Positions 52,501 to 63,755 of a stretch of DNA of 64,000 nt are shown here, one piece after another. Origin of the DNA: Rossellomorea aquimaris (GTDB lineage: Bacteria > Bacillota > Bacilli > Bacillales > Bacillaceae_B); assembly GCF_035590735.1 (NCBI RefSeq), contig NZ_CP141595.1:1707001-1771000 (forward strand), written 5' to 3'. Every line of letters begins with the position of its first letter. Within the stretch, counting starts at the first letter, position 1. Below the pieces are notes generated by a model. That model was not told the origin of the DNA. It saw only the letters and a program-made list of their open reading frames with translations, and ran no database searches. The position numbers and the translations under genes were made by a program.

Positions 52501-54168
52501 TCAGACTTCCATAATGATTGGTAAAATCATAGGACGTCGTTTTGTTTTTTCATATAAGAATGGAGCCAGTGTATCTGTGATTTCATTTTTGATTTCTGAC
52601 CATTGAGAAGTTCTTCTCTCAAGAACTTTGTTCAGATGTTTAGAAATAAGCGTTTGTGCTTCATTGATAAGGTCACCTGATTCACGCATGTACACAAATC
52701 CTCTTGAAATCAGGTCCGGGCCGGAAGCAATCTTGAAATCTTTCATGTCGATGCTTACAACGACGATGACTAAGCCTTCTTCTGAAAGGATACGGCGATC
52801 GCGAAGTACGATATTACCGATATCACCTATACCGCTTCCGTCGATATAGACGTTTCCTGAAGGGATTTTTCCTGCTACTTGTGCGGAGTCATTGCTTAAT
52901 GCAAGAACCTCACCATTGTCCATAATGAAGCAGTTTTCAGGCTGTACTCCACAATCTACACCAAGCTGAGCGTGCATCTTCTGCATACGGAATTCACCAT
53001 GTATCGGCATAAAGAAGGTTGGATTCATCAGGCGGAGCATTAACTTCATTTCTTGTTGTCCACCGTGACCAGATGTATGGATATCACTTAATGGTCCATG
53101 AATGACTTCTGCTCCAGCACGATATAATAAGTTGATTGTGCGGTTTACACTGATCGTATTTCCTGGAATCGGTGAAGAAGAGAATACAACGGTATCGCCA
53201 GGCTGGATCTGAATCTGACGGTGAGTACCGTTTGCGATTCTTGATAATGCAGCCATCGGTTCACCTTGTGAACCTGTACATAATATCGCGACTTCATTCG
53301 CAGGTAAACGATTAATTTGGTTATGTTCAATGAATGTATCTTTAGGGGCGTTAATATACCCTAATTCTTGACCGATTGTAATTGCCGCTTCCATACTTCT
53401 TCCGAAAACAGCGACTTTTCTATTATGAAAGACAGCTGCTTCCACCACTTGTTGAAGACGGTGAATATTAGAAGCGAAAGTAGCGAATATAACACGACCG
53501 TCCACTTTGCGGAAAATGTCATTGATGCTTTCTCCGACTTTACGTTCCGACATTGTGAAGTTTGGAACTTCAGCGTTCGTACTATCAGATAGAAGACAAA
53601 GAACGCCTTCTTTTCCAATTTCAGCCATTTTGGTTAAGTTCGCGGGCTCACCAACCGGCGTGAAATCAAATTTAAAGTCACCAGTGTGTACGACATTACC
53701 AGGTGGTGTTTTCACAACAATCCCGTAGGAATCCGGAATACTGTGAGTCGTTCTGAAGAAGGTTACGGACGTTTTGCGGAATTTAATGATGTCATCTTCT
53801 TGGATGACATTGAGTTTCGCATTTCTTAATAGACCGTGCTCTTCAAGCTTGTTTTTAATAAGTCCCAGTGCGAGCTTCCCGCCGTATATCGGGATGTTTA
53901 ATTCGCGCAGTAAATAGGGGATTCCACCAATGTGGTCTTCGTGTCCGTGTGTCACGAAAAGGCCTTTGATTTTATCCACATTCTTCACCAGATAGGTATA
54001 GTCCGGGATAACGTAATCGATACCGAGCAGTTCGTCTTCAGGGAACTTGATTCCCGCATCGATCAGGATGATTTCGTCTTGGAATTGTACGCCGTATGTG
54101 TTTTTACCGATTTCACCTAAACCGCCAAGGGCAAATACTGCGGTTTGGTCATTCTTGACAAATTTCAT
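52501..54168 (-). CDS. rnjA: Ribonuclease J1
   Basis: This 555-residue RNase J1 of the metallo-beta-lactamase/beta-CASP family acts as a 5'-3' exonuclease and endonuclease in mRNA decay and rRNA maturation. Metal ligands are in [10 protein letters not shown] (His74, His76, Asp78, His79). Later motifs are [39 protein letters not shown] and IHTSGHG. It lies three bases after rpoY, with GGAG inside the rpoY end as ribosome site. The pair is one operon, as in B. subtilis. Confidence 0.97.
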   Translation of the reverse strand: MKFVKNDQTAVFALGGLGEIGKNTYGVQFQDEIILIDAGIKFPEDELLGIDYVIPDYTYLVKNVDKIKGLFVTHGHEDHIGGIPYLLRELNIPIYGGKLALGLIKNKLEEHGLLRNAKLNVIQEDDIIKFRKTSVTFFRTTHSIPDSYGIVVKTPPGNVVHTGDFKFDFTPVGEPANLTKMAEIGKEGVLCLLSDSTNAEVPNFTMSERKVGESINDIFRKVDGRVIFATFASNIHRLQQVVEAAVFHNRKVAVFGRSMEAAITIGQELGYINAPKDTFIEHNQINRLPANEVAILCTGSQGEPMAALSRIANGTHRQIQIQPGDTVVFSSSPIPGNTISVNRTINLLYRAGAEVIHGPLSDIHTSGHGGQQEMKLMLRLMNPTFFMPIHGEFRMQKMHAQLGVDCGVQPENCFIMDNGEVLALSNDSAQVAGKIPSGNVYIDGSGIGDIGNIVLRDRRILSEEGLVIVVVSIDMKDFKIASGPDLISRGFVYMRESGDLINEAQTLISKHLNKVLERRTSQWSEIKNEITDTLAPFLYEKTKRRPMILPIIMEV

Positions 54169-54171
54169 TGA

Positions 54172-54378
54172 TTATTGCTCCAACTCGAAAGAATGATGGT
54201 TTTCTTCATACTCTAAAAAAGCGCCCTCTAGCTTTTGTACGAATTCAATGTTATACGGTTTGTCTTTTAATTTCAGACGTACTTCACGTTCTGAATCTGC
54301 TTCCATGTAAAGAGATTGAGTGCATTCGCGAACAGGCACTTCTGCTTTACTTTCTTGATAAAATACTTTAAAAATCAT
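54172..54378 (-). CDS. rpoY: RNA polymerase epsilon subunit
   Basis: This 68-residue protein ([19 protein letters not shown], ending [10 protein letters not shown]) is the DNA-dependent RNA polymerase epsilon subunit (formerly YkzG) of Firmicutes. It binds core polymerase and has a fold like phage Gp2. GGAGAGAG precedes the ATG. It is the first gene of the rpoY-rnjA operon, with a long non-coding region upstream. Confidence 0.95.
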   Translation of the reverse strand: MIFKVFYQESKAEVPVRECTQSLYMEADSEREVRLKLKDKPYNIEFVQKLEGAFLEYEENHHSFELEQ

Positions 54379-54427
54379 GTCTTTTCTCTCTCCTTATCCG
54401 TTTTCAAAAAATCTAACTTTCATCTAT

Positions 54428-54820
54428 GATAAAAAAGTTATCAACTAACATAACATAAGCGGCGTCTTGGCACCTATAGGCATAAAACCAGTCTCCGGTA
54501 GAGGGATATGGTATGACGAATAGGGTTTGACGCTGGAGCTGGACATTAGAGGGCTAGCTTCCCTGCTAATAGGTATATATATACCATTGTGGTCTGAACA
54601 GTTACTATGTTCATATATGGCTCATTACGCCCTGTGGTAAAAAAACGATTGATCAAGGAATCATTTCCTTAACACAGGGCGACCTTTCGATATGAACGAA
54701 AGGCGAGTGGAATCTATCTTTCACGAGAATTCACCATAGCCTAAACTCCTCACTCTAACTCTTCTAAATCACCCTATCATTTAAGTAGGAATGAATCATC
54801 TTGTTTATGTATGCTATAAA
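54428..54820 (-). ncRNA. Candidate structured RNA or leader upstream of rpoY-rnjA
   Basis: No coding frame of note occurs here, but hairpins are dense. Examples are CGCCCTGTG/CACAGGGCG (54628-54636 with 54673-54681) enclosing AAGGAA/TTCCTT; CCTTTCG/CGAAAGG (54683-54703); CCAT-GAACA/TGTTC-ATGG (54584-54620); GGTATATATATACC (54572-54585); ATTAG-AGGG/CCCT-G-CTAAT (54545-54570); and GCGTC/GACGC (54462-54533). On the minus strand a TATAAT near 54818 precedes the region. A GTTAT/ATAAC stem with six T ends it, 50 bases before rpoY. Strand is therefore probably minus, but a plus-strand TATGAT (54425-54430) leaves doubt. It is not tmRNA, RNase P, 6S or SRP RNA by any hallmark I know. Confidence 0.45.
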
Positions 54821-54893
54821 TTATAAAGGATTCTTTCTTGTAAATAAAGTTTTTGCGAGAATCCTTCATTAAAACATTACAAAAATAGAGAAG

Positions 54894-54943
54894 AGGGACT
54901 GAACCAATGGAGACGAAAAAGCTCACTAGTGGCATCAGTCCCT
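54894..54943 (-). terminator. Hairpin downstream of the 23-residue peptide gene
   Basis: AGGGACTGA pairs with TCAGTCCCT across a 32-base loop. On the minus strand it is followed by CTTCTCTATTTTTG, a plausible weak terminator. Confidence 0.45.
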
Positions 54944-54977
54944 TATTATTTGTGTAAACGTATGACAGTATAGCCGA

Positions 54978-55050
54978 ATTGCATGTATTTTAGTAGTGTG
55001 ACTGCTTAAGTTCGTTCGGCAGCATGAAATACTATGCAATCGTTTTTTTT
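54978..55050 (+). terminator. Plus-strand terminator overlapping the peptide gene
   Basis: ATTGCATGTATTT pairs with AAATACTATGCAAT (one bulge), followed by CG and eight T. GCCGAA/TTCGGC (54973-54978 with 55015-55020) forms a competing stem. No plus-strand gene is known to end here. Confidence 0.5.
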
Positions 55051-55103
55051 CTAAGCAATTCTTTCCACTGTTTTAAAAGCTTCTTTCTGAGCTTTTTTAA
55101 CAT
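55032..55103 (-). CDS. 23-residue cationic amphipathic peptide
   Basis: An ATG seven bases after a near-perfect AAGGAGTG opens 23 codons ending in TAG. The peptide starts MLKKLRKKLLKQWKEL and contains ten Lys/Arg and one Glu. Leu/Trp residues fall at positions 2, 5, 9, 10, 13, 16 and 17, which places them on one face of a helix. No signal or long hydrophobic segment is present. I know no named homologue. Possible roles are a membrane-active or nucleic-acid-binding peptide, a type I toxin, or a leader. The ribosome site is the main support for expression. Confidence 0.5.
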   Translation of the reverse strand: MLKKLRKKLLKQWKELLRKKTIA

Positions 55104-55325
55104 GGTGGATCACTCCTTATCAATAGTTTACCGAGATTTTCCTTTGAAGTAAAGGAAAGATAATACCGAAGTCTCTGTTGTCTTACTTATATTGTACGGA
55201 ATTTATTGAATCTCTTACATGGTTAAGTTTGGTAAATGGGAGTGTCTATGCTCATTCATTGACATTTATGCCGCAAAGGATTACTTTAAACAACGGGTAA
55301 AACAGATATGAAAAGGAGATCAGAT

Positions 55326-56096
55326 ATGTCTAAAATAGTTTTCTTCGATATAGATGGTACACTGCTTGACCACGATAAGAAGCTGCCTCAAGCAACGAAA
55401 GAAGCCATCCAGACATTACAATCCAACGGTACCTATGTAGCAATTGCAACTGGCAGGGCTCCATTCATGTATGAGAGCCTGAGGGAAGAATTAGGAATCG
55501 AGTCCTTTGTTTCCTTTAATGGGCAGTATGTGGTTTTTGAAAATGAGGTAATTTATACAAACCCGTTAAAAATCGAGACGTTAGAAGAGTTGCTTGAAGA
55601 TGCTTATACGAAGGAACATCCGGTGGTTCACTTAAATCATCAAACGATGAAGTCAAACCAGAAGCACCATAAATATATTGAAGAGAGTATGGGAAGTTTA
55701 AAATTCCCACATCCAGATTATGCCCCGGATTTTTATAAGGATAGAGATATTTATCAATCCTTGTTATTTTGTACCAAGGAAGATGAGAGCTTTTACAGGG
55801 AGAAATACAGTGACTTCACTTTCATACGCTGGCATCAATTTTCCATGGATATCCTGCCAAAAGGAGGATCGAAAGCAGAAGGCATCAAAAAGATGATCGC
55901 GAAGCTCGGTTTTAAAATGGAAGATGTATATGCGTTTGGAGACGGGTTAAATGATATTGAAATGATTCAATCCGTCGGTACCGGCGTTGCCATGGGGAAT
56001 GCTGTGCAAGAAGTACAAAGACATGCAGATTTGATCACGAAACACGTTGATGACGATGGAATATATCATGGTTTGAAAGAACTTGAATTAATATAA
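55326..56096 (+). CDS. ykrA: Cof-type HAD phosphatase YkrA
   Basis: This 256-residue haloacid-dehalogenase phosphatase of the Cof/IIB class has motif I FFDIDGTLLDHD, motif II ATGRAP, the lysine in LPKGGSKAEG, and motif IV FGDGLNDIEMIQ. It matches B. subtilis YkrA in position. The substrate is unknown. AAAAGGAG precedes the ATG at 55326; an in-frame ATG at 55308 lies before that site and is rejected. Confidence 0.9.
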   Translation: MSKIVFFDIDGTLLDHDKKLPQATKEAIQTLQSNGTYVAIATGRAPFMYESLREELGIESFVSFNGQYVVFENEVIYTNPLKIETLEELLEDAYTKEHPVVHLNHQTMKSNQKHHKYIEESMGSLKFPHPDYAPDFYKDRDIYQSLLFCTKEDESFYREKYSDFTFIRWHQFSMDILPKGGSKAEGIKKMIAKLGFKMEDVYAFGDGLNDIEMIQSVGTGVAMGNAVQEVQRHADLITKHVDDDGIYHGLKELELI

Positions 56097-56104
56097 TGAA
56101 TCAC

Positions 56105-56143
56105 AAAAAAGACTTCTTCCTCATAACGGGAAAAAGTCTTTTT
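56105..56143. terminator. Bidirectional terminator between ykrA and def
   Basis: AAAAAGACTTCTTCC pairs with GGGAAAAAGTCTTTTT; T-runs lie on both strands. Confidence 0.8.
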
Positions 56144-56146
56144 ATA

Positions 56147-56701
56147 TTATCTTTCAATGGCAATCGCATCCGGAATCGGTTCGAATGGGTTATTCGGGTT
56201 GATATGGTCGTAGAACATGATCCCATTTAAATGATCGATTTCGTGTTGGAACACGATGGATGGCAGTCCCTTTAAACGCAGCTTCACTTCGTTTCCATCC
56301 CCATCCCAGCCTTTTACCGTCACTCTGGCATAACGGGGAACAAAACCGGGAACATTTCTGTCTACTGACAAGCATCCTTCACCAGATGTTAAATAAGCTT
56401 TCTCGATTGAGTGACTGATGATTTTCGGGTTGAATAAAGCATAGCTGAATAGTTTTCCTTGATTGTCTGTCACATTGACAGCTAACATCCGCTTAGAAAT
56501 ATTGATTTGAGGTGCAGCAAGACCAATCCCGGGTCTAAGCCCATACTTATTTGCTGTTTCAGGATTTTGGCTGTTTACTACATACTCTAACAAGCTTCTT
56601 AATATTTCCTGATCTTCTTTTGATGGCGGGATAGCCACTTCCTTTGCCACCATTGTTAATGTAGGATGACCCTCACGGATGATGTCATTCATCGTAATCA
56701 T
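56147..56701 (-). CDS. def: Peptide deformylase (YkrB/DefB type)
   Basis: This 184-residue peptide deformylase removes the N-formyl group from new proteins. Motif 1 is GIGLAAPQ (residues 58-65), motif 2 EGCLSV with metal ligand Cys110, and motif 3 HEIDH with His153, Glu154 and His157. The insert between motifs and the length are typical of type 2 Gram-positive deformylases such as B. subtilis YkrB. GAGGAGG precedes the ATG. Position between ykrA and ykyA matches B. subtilis. Confidence 0.96.
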   Translation of the reverse strand: MITMNDIIREGHPTLTMVAKEVAIPPSKEDQEILRSLLEYVVNSQNPETANKYGLRPGIGLAAPQINISKRMLAVNVTDNQGKLFSYALFNPKIISHSIEKAYLTSGEGCLSVDRNVPGFVPRYARVTVKGWDGDGNEVKLRLKGLPSIVFQHEIDHLNGIMFYDHINPNNPFEPIPDAIAIER

Positions 56702-56972
56702 TGATTTTCCTCCTCAGGTACGGTAGAGATATGAATATAAAGGCGTAACATGTCTTTAAAGAACACTTACAGAAAGGACGGATGATAAAACACTTCTCTA
56801 CTTTATTCATTAAAATTATCTATTATGTATGATAATAGTCTATCATTTTACTCCGGAAAAGTTAATGAATGAGATTTATTATAAGGTGGAATACTCACCG
56901 GGTAAATGACATATTTATTTTAATAGGAAGAATAGTCTAATCGACATTTTTTTCCACAGTTGTAAATCCCTA

Positions 56973-57001
56973 TTGTCAAATGTTGTAGACATAGATATAG
57001 T
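56973..57001 (+). promoter_or_regulatory. Sigma-A promoter of ykyA
   Basis: TTGTCA-N17-TATAGT, 34 bases before the ykyA start. The rest of the 330-base gap after def is AT-rich; a TGATA/TATCA dyad at about 56829-56844 is the only other structure noticed. Confidence 0.65.
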
Positions 57002-57034
57002 AGAAGGTGGTAAATAGTTAAGGGGGATCTAGTT

Positions 57035-57694
57035 GTGTCGAAATTTCGTTTTGCTTTCATTTTAGGAGCCGCTATCTTTGTACTAATAGGCTGTGTCGGT
57101 GGTTCTTCACCCGAAGAGAATATGTATAATGTTCTTGAAGAAACAGTATCTAAAGAAGGTCAATATGTTGAAGTTCAAAAACCTCTTCAAGAATTAGAAG
57201 AAAAAGAAAAAGAGATTTATACTAAGATTATGGATCTTGGGATGAAAGAGTTTGACCAAATTGTAAAGCTTTCCGATGAAGCTCTGGACAACATCAAAAA
57301 AAGAAAAGAATACATCGATAAAGAACGTACGTCCATGAGTGAAGCCGAGGAAGAGTTTGCGAAAGCAGACGAATATGTTGATAAGTTAGAAAGCCAGGAT
57401 CTTAAGAAGGAAGCAAACGAGCTGAAAAAAACGATGGAAGAACGTTATCAGCTTCATGAAAAGCTAACATCTTCTTATCTGGATGTACTGTCTCTGGATA
57501 AAGAACTTTATAATATGTTTAAAAAGAAAGAACTTACAATGGAAGAGCTTGAGAAACAAATCACCTCTATTAATGATCAATATGAAAAAATAGTGAATTA
57601 TAATGAGGACTATAATAAAAAGACAGAAGAATTCAATAGCCTGAAACAAAAATTTTATTCGAGCGCCGGACTTGATGTAAAAGAATCAGAATAA
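57035..57694 (+). CDS. ykyA: Cell-wall-associated lipoprotein YkyA
   Basis: This 219-residue lipoprotein has the lipobox VLIGC (Cys at about residue 20). The long mature part is almost wholly helical and highly charged (EELEEKEKEIYTKI, KKRKEYIDKER), with coiled-coil character. It matches the YkyA family, described as a putative cell-wall-binding lipoprotein, which lies upstream of pdhA in B. subtilis. GTG start eight bases after AAGGGGG. Its function is unknown. Confidence 0.88.
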   Translation: MSKFRFAFILGAAIFVLIGCVGGSSPEENMYNVLEETVSKEGQYVEVQKPLQELEEKEKEIYTKIMDLGMKEFDQIVKLSDEALDNIKKRKEYIDKERTSMSEAEEEFAKADEYVDKLESQDLKKEANELKKTMEERYQLHEKLTSSYLDVLSLDKELYNMFKKKELTMEELEKQITSINDQYEKIVNYNEDYNKKTEEFNSLKQKFYSSAGLDVKESE

Positions 57695-57706
57695 AGAAGG
57701 ATCAAT

Positions 57707-57745
57707 AGTGATGGACGAGGAAAACTTCCTCTTCCATCACTTTTT
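57707..57745 (+). terminator. Terminator of ykyA
   Basis: AGTGATGGA-c-GAGGAA pairs with TTCCTC and TCCATCACT, followed by TTTTT. Confidence 0.9.
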
Positions 57746-59327
<1,582 letters not shown>

Positions 59328-59330
59328 GCC

Positions 59331-60308
59331 ATGGCGCAAATGACAATGATTCAAGCGATCACTGATGCACTGCGCACAGAACTACGCAACAACGAAGACG
59401 TTTTAGTTTTTGGTGAGGATGTAGGTCTAAACGGTGGTGTATTCCGTGCAACGGAAGGACTTCAGAAAGAATTCGGTGAAGACCGTGTATTCGATACTCC
59501 ACTAGCAGAATCAGGAATCGGTGGTTTAGCAATCGGTTTAGCATTAGAAGGGTACCGTCCAGTACCGGAAATCCAATTCTTCGGTTTCGTATATGAAGTA
59601 ATGGATTCAGTAAGCGGACAAATGGCGCGTATGCGTTACCGTTCAGGTGGAACGTATACTTCTCCAATCACAATCCGTTCCCCATTCGGTGGTGGAGTAC
59701 ATACTCCAGAACTTCATGCGGACAGCTTAGAAGGATTGATGGCTCAGCAACCTGGTCTGAAAGTTGTTATTCCATCAACACCTTACGACGCTAAAGGTTT
59801 ATTAATTTCATCGATTCGTGATAATGACCCTGTCATTTTCTTAGAGCACATGAAATTATACCGTTCATTCCGTCAAGAGGTTCCAGAAGAGGAATACACT
59901 ATCGAACTTGGTAAAGCCGATGTGAAACGTGAAGGTACAGACCTTTCCATCATCACTTACGGAGCTATGGTACACGAATCATTAAAAGCGGCTGAAGAGC
60001 TTGAAAAAGAAGGCCATTCAGTTGAAGTAATCGATTTACGTACTGTCAGCCCACTTGATATCGATACAATCATGGCATCTGTTGAAAAAACGAACCGTGC
60101 CATTGTTGTTCAAGAGGCTCAAAAACAAGCCGGTATTGCAGCGAACGTTGTTGCTGAGATCAATGACCGTGCAATTCTTAGCCTTGAAGCTCCGGTACTT
60201 CGTGTAGCGGCGCCGGATACAGTGTACTCTTTCTCCCAAGCGGAGCCAATCTGGTTACCAAACCACAAAGATGTTCTTGAAACGGCGAAAAAAGTACTTA
60301 ACTTTTAA
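59331..60308 (+). CDS. pdhB: Pyruvate dehydrogenase E1 beta subunit
   Basis: This 325-residue E1 beta has the family motifs [40 protein letters not shown] and [19 protein letters not shown]. Together with PdhA it forms the alpha2-beta2 E1. It begins three bases after the pdhA stop, with AAAAGGAG inside the end of pdhA. Confidence 0.98.
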   Translation: MAQMTMIQAITDALRTELRNNEDVLVFGEDVGLNGGVFRATEGLQKEFGEDRVFDTPLAESGIGGLAIGLALEGYRPVPEIQFFGFVYEVMDSVSGQMARMRYRSGGTYTSPITIRSPFGGGVHTPELHADSLEGLMAQQPGLKVVIPSTPYDAKGLLISSIRDNDPVIFLEHMKLYRSFRQEVPEEEYTIELGKADVKREGTDLSIITYGAMVHESLKAAEELEKEGHSVEVIDLRTVSPLDIDTIMASVEKTNRAIVVQEAQKQAGIAANVVAEINDRAILSLEAPVLRVAAPDTVYSFSQAEPIWLPNHKDVLETAKKVLNF

Positions 60309-60353
60309 TGGGTAAGGAGTATTTAAGCTCCTCCTTAATATTCAAATGAAAAC

Positions 60354-60379
60354 AGAAGGGCATTCCACCCTTCTCTTTT
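60354..60379 (+). terminator. Weak internal terminator between pdhB and pdhC
   Basis: AGAAGGG pairs with CCCTTCT around CATTCCA, followed by CTTTT. The T-run is short, so partial termination is likely. Confidence 0.5.
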
Positions 60380-60416
60380 CCAATTATAGATATAAGAAAA
60401 TTAGACAGATATAACG

Positions 60417-60444
60417 TTTACATTCATCTATTTTTAATCATTAT
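60417..60444 (+). promoter_or_regulatory. Possible internal promoter of pdhCD
   Basis: TTTACA and CATTAT are 16 bases apart, ending 21 bases before pdhC. A separate pdhC promoter is known in B. subtilis. Confidence 0.35.
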
Positions 60445-60465
60445 TCAATACAGGAGGTAGAATCC

Positions 60466-61830
60466 ATGTCATTCGAATTCAAATTACCAGACATTGGTGA
60501 AGGTATTCATGAAGGTGAAATCGTAAAATGGTTTGTTAAACCTGGCGATAAAGTTGAAGAAGACGATGTACTATGTGAAGTCCAAAATGATAAAGCAGTA
60601 GTAGAAATTCCATCTCCGGTAGCAGGAACAGTTGAAGAGCTTCTTGTTGACGAAGGTACTGTAGCGGTTGTAGGTGATACACTGATTAAGTTCGATGCAC
60701 CTGGTTACGAAGATCTTCAGTTCAAAGGTGACGATGGGGAGAAGAAAGAAGCTCCTAAGGCTGACGAGAAAACAGAAGGTCAAGTTCAAGGAACAGCGGA
60801 ACAAGGTCAAGATGTCAAGAAAGATGCATCACCAGAAGCTGCTGAAGAGAAATCTGAAGGTGTGAATCAAAGTGTTGCTGACGCAGAAGTTGATCCTAAT
60901 AAGCGCGTCATCGCTATGCCTTCCGTTCGTAAGTATGCGAGAGAAAACGGTGTGGAGATTCGCCAAGTATCCGGTTCCGGTAAAAACGGACGTGTCGTTA
61001 AAGAAGATATCGATGCTTTCTTAAACGGAGATTCTAAGCCGGTTGAAACTGCTGAAGAAGCGAAAGCAGAAGAAAAAGCACCAGAAGCTGATTCTAAAGC
61101 GGCTGCACCTAAAGCTCCAGAGGGTGAATACCCTGAAACTCGCGAGAAAATGAGTGGTATGCGTAAAGCAATTGCGAAAGCAATGGTAAACTCTAAACAT
61201 ACAGCACCTCACGTAACATTAATGGACGAAATCGATGTAACGAAACTTTGGGCCCACCGTAAGAAGTTTAAAGAAGTTGCAGCTGAAAAAGGTATTAAAT
61301 TAACATTCTTACCTTACATCGTTAAAGCATTAACAAGTGCCTTACGTGAATACCCGGCACTAAACACATCCATTGATGATTCAACGAGCGAAATCGTTCA
61401 AAAACATTATTACAACATTGGTATCGCTGCAGATACTGACAAAGGTCTATTAGTACCTGTTGTGAAAAATGCTGATCGTAAATCTATGTTCTCAATTTCA
61501 AATGAAATTAACGAACTAGCTGGAAAAGCTCGTGATGGCAAACTTTCTGGTGATGAAATGAAAGGTGCTTCATGTACGATCACGAATATTGGTTCTGCCG
61601 GTGGACAATGGTTTACTCCGGTAATCAACCACCCAGAGGTTGCAATCCTTGGAGTTGGACGTATTGCAGAAAAACCTGTAGTTAAAAATGGTGAAATTGT
61701 AGCAGCACCTGTGTTAGCATTATCATTGAGCTTCGATCACCGTATGATCGACGGAGCTACTGCTCAACATGCACTTAACCATATCAAGCGTTTGTTGAAC
61801 GATCCAGAATTATTATTAATGGAGGCGTAA
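60466..61830 (+). CDS. pdhC: Dihydrolipoamide acetyltransferase (E2)
   Basis: This 454-residue E2 has one lipoyl domain (Lys43 in NDKAVVEI). An Ala/Glu/Pro/Lys-rich linker follows, then the peripheral-subunit-binding domain ([16 protein letters not shown]), a second linker, and the catalytic domain with [13 protein letters not shown]. It forms the core of the PDH complex. GGAGG precedes the ATG. Confidence 0.98.
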   Translation: MSFEFKLPDIGEGIHEGEIVKWFVKPGDKVEEDDVLCEVQNDKAVVEIPSPVAGTVEELLVDEGTVAVVGDTLIKFDAPGYEDLQFKGDDGEKKEAPKADEKTEGQVQGTAEQGQDVKKDASPEAAEEKSEGVNQSVADAEVDPNKRVIAMPSVRKYARENGVEIRQVSGSGKNGRVVKEDIDAFLNGDSKPVETAEEAKAEEKAPEADSKAAAPKAPEGEYPETREKMSGMRKAIAKAMVNSKHTAPHVTLMDEIDVTKLWAHRKKFKEVAAEKGIKLTFLPYIVKALTSALREYPALNTSIDDSTSEIVQKHYYNIGIAADTDKGLLVPVVKNADRKSMFSISNEINELAGKARDGKLSGDEMKGASCTITNIGSAGGQWFTPVINHPEVAILGVGRIAEKPVVKNGEIVAAPVLALSLSFDHRMIDGATAQHALNHIKRLLNDPELLLMEA

Positions 61831-61834
61831 TACA

Positions 61835-63244
61835 ATGGTAGTAGGAGATTTCCCAATTGAAACAGATACGATAGTAGTCGGATCAGGTCCTGGAGGATAT
61901 GTAGCTGCAATCCGTGCAGCGCAACTTGGACAAAAAGTAACGATCATTGAAAAAGAAAATTTAGGTGGAGTATGCTTAAACGTTGGTTGCATCCCATCTA
62001 AAGCTTTGATCACAGCGGGTCACCGTTTTCACAATGCTCAACACTCTGATGACATGGGTATTGTTGCTGAAAACGTAAAAGTGAACTTTGATAAGGTTCA
62101 AGAGTGGAAAGCTGGCGTTGTTAAGAAATTAACTGGTGGTGTTGAAGGTCTCCTTAAAGGAAACAAAGCAGAAATCGTTCGCGGTGAAGCTTACCTTGTA
62201 GATGCTAATACACTTCGTGTGATGGACGATAACTCTGCTCAAACATACAAGTTCAAAAACTTGATTCTTGCAACAGGTTCACGCCCAATTGAAATCCCTA
62301 GCTTCAAGTTCTCTAAACGCGTACTTGATTCTACAGGTGCCCTTGCATTGGAAGAAATCCCAAGCAAGCTTGTTGTTATCGGTGGAGGTTACATCGGAAC
62401 TGAGCTTGGTACTGCGTATGCAAATCTTGGATCTCAAGTAACAATCTTAGAAGGTGCTGACGATATTCTTAGCGGATTCGAAAAGCAAATGACAGCAATT
62501 GTGAAAAAAGATCTTAAGAAAAAAGGTGTAGAGGTCGTTACCAAGGCAATGGCTAAAGGCGTTGAAGAAAGTGACAGCGGCGTTGTCGTTAAATATGAAG
62601 TAAAAGGCGAAGAAAAATCTGTTGAAGCTGATTACGTTCTAGTAACGGTAGGCCGCCGTCCGAATACGGATGAAATTGGTCTTGAAGAAGTTGGAATCGA
62701 GATGACAGACCGCGGAGTTGTCAAAATTGATAAGCAATGCCGCACGAACATCCCGAACATTTTTGCGATCGGTGACATCGTAGATGGACCACCACTTGCT
62801 CACAAAGCTTCTTACGAAGGTAAAATTGCTGCTGAAGTCATCTCTGGTGAACCAGCAGAAATCGACTACCTTGGTATTCCAGCTGTGTGCTTCACAGATC
62901 CGGAATTAGCTACAGTAGGTTATTCTGAAGCTCAAGCGAAAGAAGAAGGCATCGAAGTAATCGCTGCTAAATTCCCATTCGCGGCTAACGGTCGTGCATT
63001 GGCACTGAATGCTACAGATGGTTTCATGAAGCTTGTAACTCGTAAAGAAGATGGTTTAATTATCGGAGCACAAATCGTTGGTGCAGGAGCATCAGACATG
63101 ATTGCTGAACTTGGACTGGCTATTGAATCCGGTATGACAGCTGAAGATGTTGCAATGACTATTCATGCTCACCCAACACTAGGTGAGATTTCCATGGAAG
63201 CAGCAGAAGTTGCTATGGGTAGCCCGATTCACATCGTAAAATAA
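61835..63244 (+). CDS. pdhD: Dihydrolipoamide dehydrogenase (E3)
   Basis: This 469-residue flavoprotein has the FAD site [17 protein letters not shown] and redox-active Cys47/Cys52 in [13 protein letters not shown]. The NAD site is [12 protein letters not shown] and the C-terminal dimer motif is HAHPTLGE. It reoxidises the lipoyl group of E2. It begins four bases after pdhC, with GGAGGCG at the end of that gene. Confidence 0.98.
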   Translation: MVVGDFPIETDTIVVGSGPGGYVAAIRAAQLGQKVTIIEKENLGGVCLNVGCIPSKALITAGHRFHNAQHSDDMGIVAENVKVNFDKVQEWKAGVVKKLTGGVEGLLKGNKAEIVRGEAYLVDANTLRVMDDNSAQTYKFKNLILATGSRPIEIPSFKFSKRVLDSTGALALEEIPSKLVVIGGGYIGTELGTAYANLGSQVTILEGADDILSGFEKQMTAIVKKDLKKKGVEVVTKAMAKGVEESDSGVVVKYEVKGEEKSVEADYVLVTVGRRPNTDEIGLEEVGIEMTDRGVVKIDKQCRTNIPNIFAIGDIVDGPPLAHKASYEGKIAAEVISGEPAEIDYLGIPAVCFTDPELATVGYSEAQAKEEGIEVIAAKFPFAANGRALALNATDGFMKLVTRKEDGLIIGAQIVGAGASDMIAELGLAIESGMTAEDVAMTIHAHPTLGEISMEAAEVAMGSPIHIVK

Positions 63245-63255
63245 TGTAAGTTAAT

Positions 63256-63290
63256 AAAGGAGTATCCCGGTTTGCCGGGATACTCCTTTT
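63256..63290 (+). terminator. Terminator of pdhABCD
   Basis: AAAGGAGTATCCCGG pairs with CCGGGATACTCCTTT around TTTG. Confidence 0.9.
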
Positions 63291-63306
63291 AGTATTTGGT
63301 ACTATT

Positions 63307-63346
63307 AAAAAAAGGATTGAAGCATTTTTTGCTTCAATCCTTTTTA
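63307..63346. terminator. Second, bidirectional terminator after pdhD
   Basis: AAAAAGGATTGAAGCA pairs with TGCTTCAATCCTTTTT around a T-rich loop. It also serves the convergent lipoprotein gene. Confidence 0.9.
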
Positions 63347-63359
63347 TTTCGCACGAAAA

Positions 63360-63755
63360 TCATTGATCCCAACTTTCGATTGCACTTGAAACGGGTTTTA
63401 TAATGTCTTCTTTAGTAATATCGCCTTCCACTTTACATATGATCTGATTGTTTTCTACAACAACGATTGCTGGTGAAGTCGGGGGAGAATCTGCAATTTT
63501 ATTGGGTGCTTCGGTATTAAGGCTCACTACCTTTAAACGTTTAAGGCTACCAGGGTACTGTTTTTTCAGCTCAATGATTGCATCGTAGTAGGGTATTTCT
63601 TTAGAAACGTTTCGTTCATCGGTAAAAAAGATAACCTGTTTTTCTATAAACTGATCTTCTGCTAAAACAACTTTGTTGGAAGAAATATAATCACATGAAG
63701 TCAAAAGCAACATCGTGGAAATGATTAGTATTGCTAAAGCGAGTATATGTTTCAT
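63360..63755 (-). CDS. Small lipoprotein, possibly Slp-like
   Basis: This 131-residue lipoprotein has a hydrophobic signal, then the lipobox LLTSC with Cys at about residue 21. The mature part resembles a thioredoxin-like fold without a CxxC (KQVIFFTDERN, SLKRLKVVSLNTE, SPAIVVVENNQIICKVEG). In B. subtilis the small peptidoglycan-associated lipoprotein Slp lies next to pdhD, and this is the probable counterpart. The identity is by position and size only. Confidence 0.75.
   Translation of the reverse strand: MKHILALAILIISTMLLLTSCDYISSNKVVLAEDQFIEKQVIFFTDERNVSKEIPYYDAIIELKKQYPGSLKRLKVVSLNTEAPNKIADSPPTSPAIVVVENNQIICKVEGDITKEDIIKPVSSAIESWDQ

Noticed and set aside
54168..54371. A 67-codon plus frame opposite rpoY
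   Set aside because: Exact antisense of the well-conserved epsilon subunit.
54428..54820. RNase P RNA, tmRNA, 6S or SRP RNA
   Set aside because: None of their diagnostic conserved motifs or ends are present, and the genomic context differs from all of them.
54951..54967. cre site TGTAAACGTATGACA
   Set aside because: Three conserved positions in the right half of the cre consensus are wrong.
56829..56844. Fur box upstream of def
   Set aside because: TGATA/TATCA arms are present but the spacing does not fit the 7-1-7 Fur or PerR pattern.
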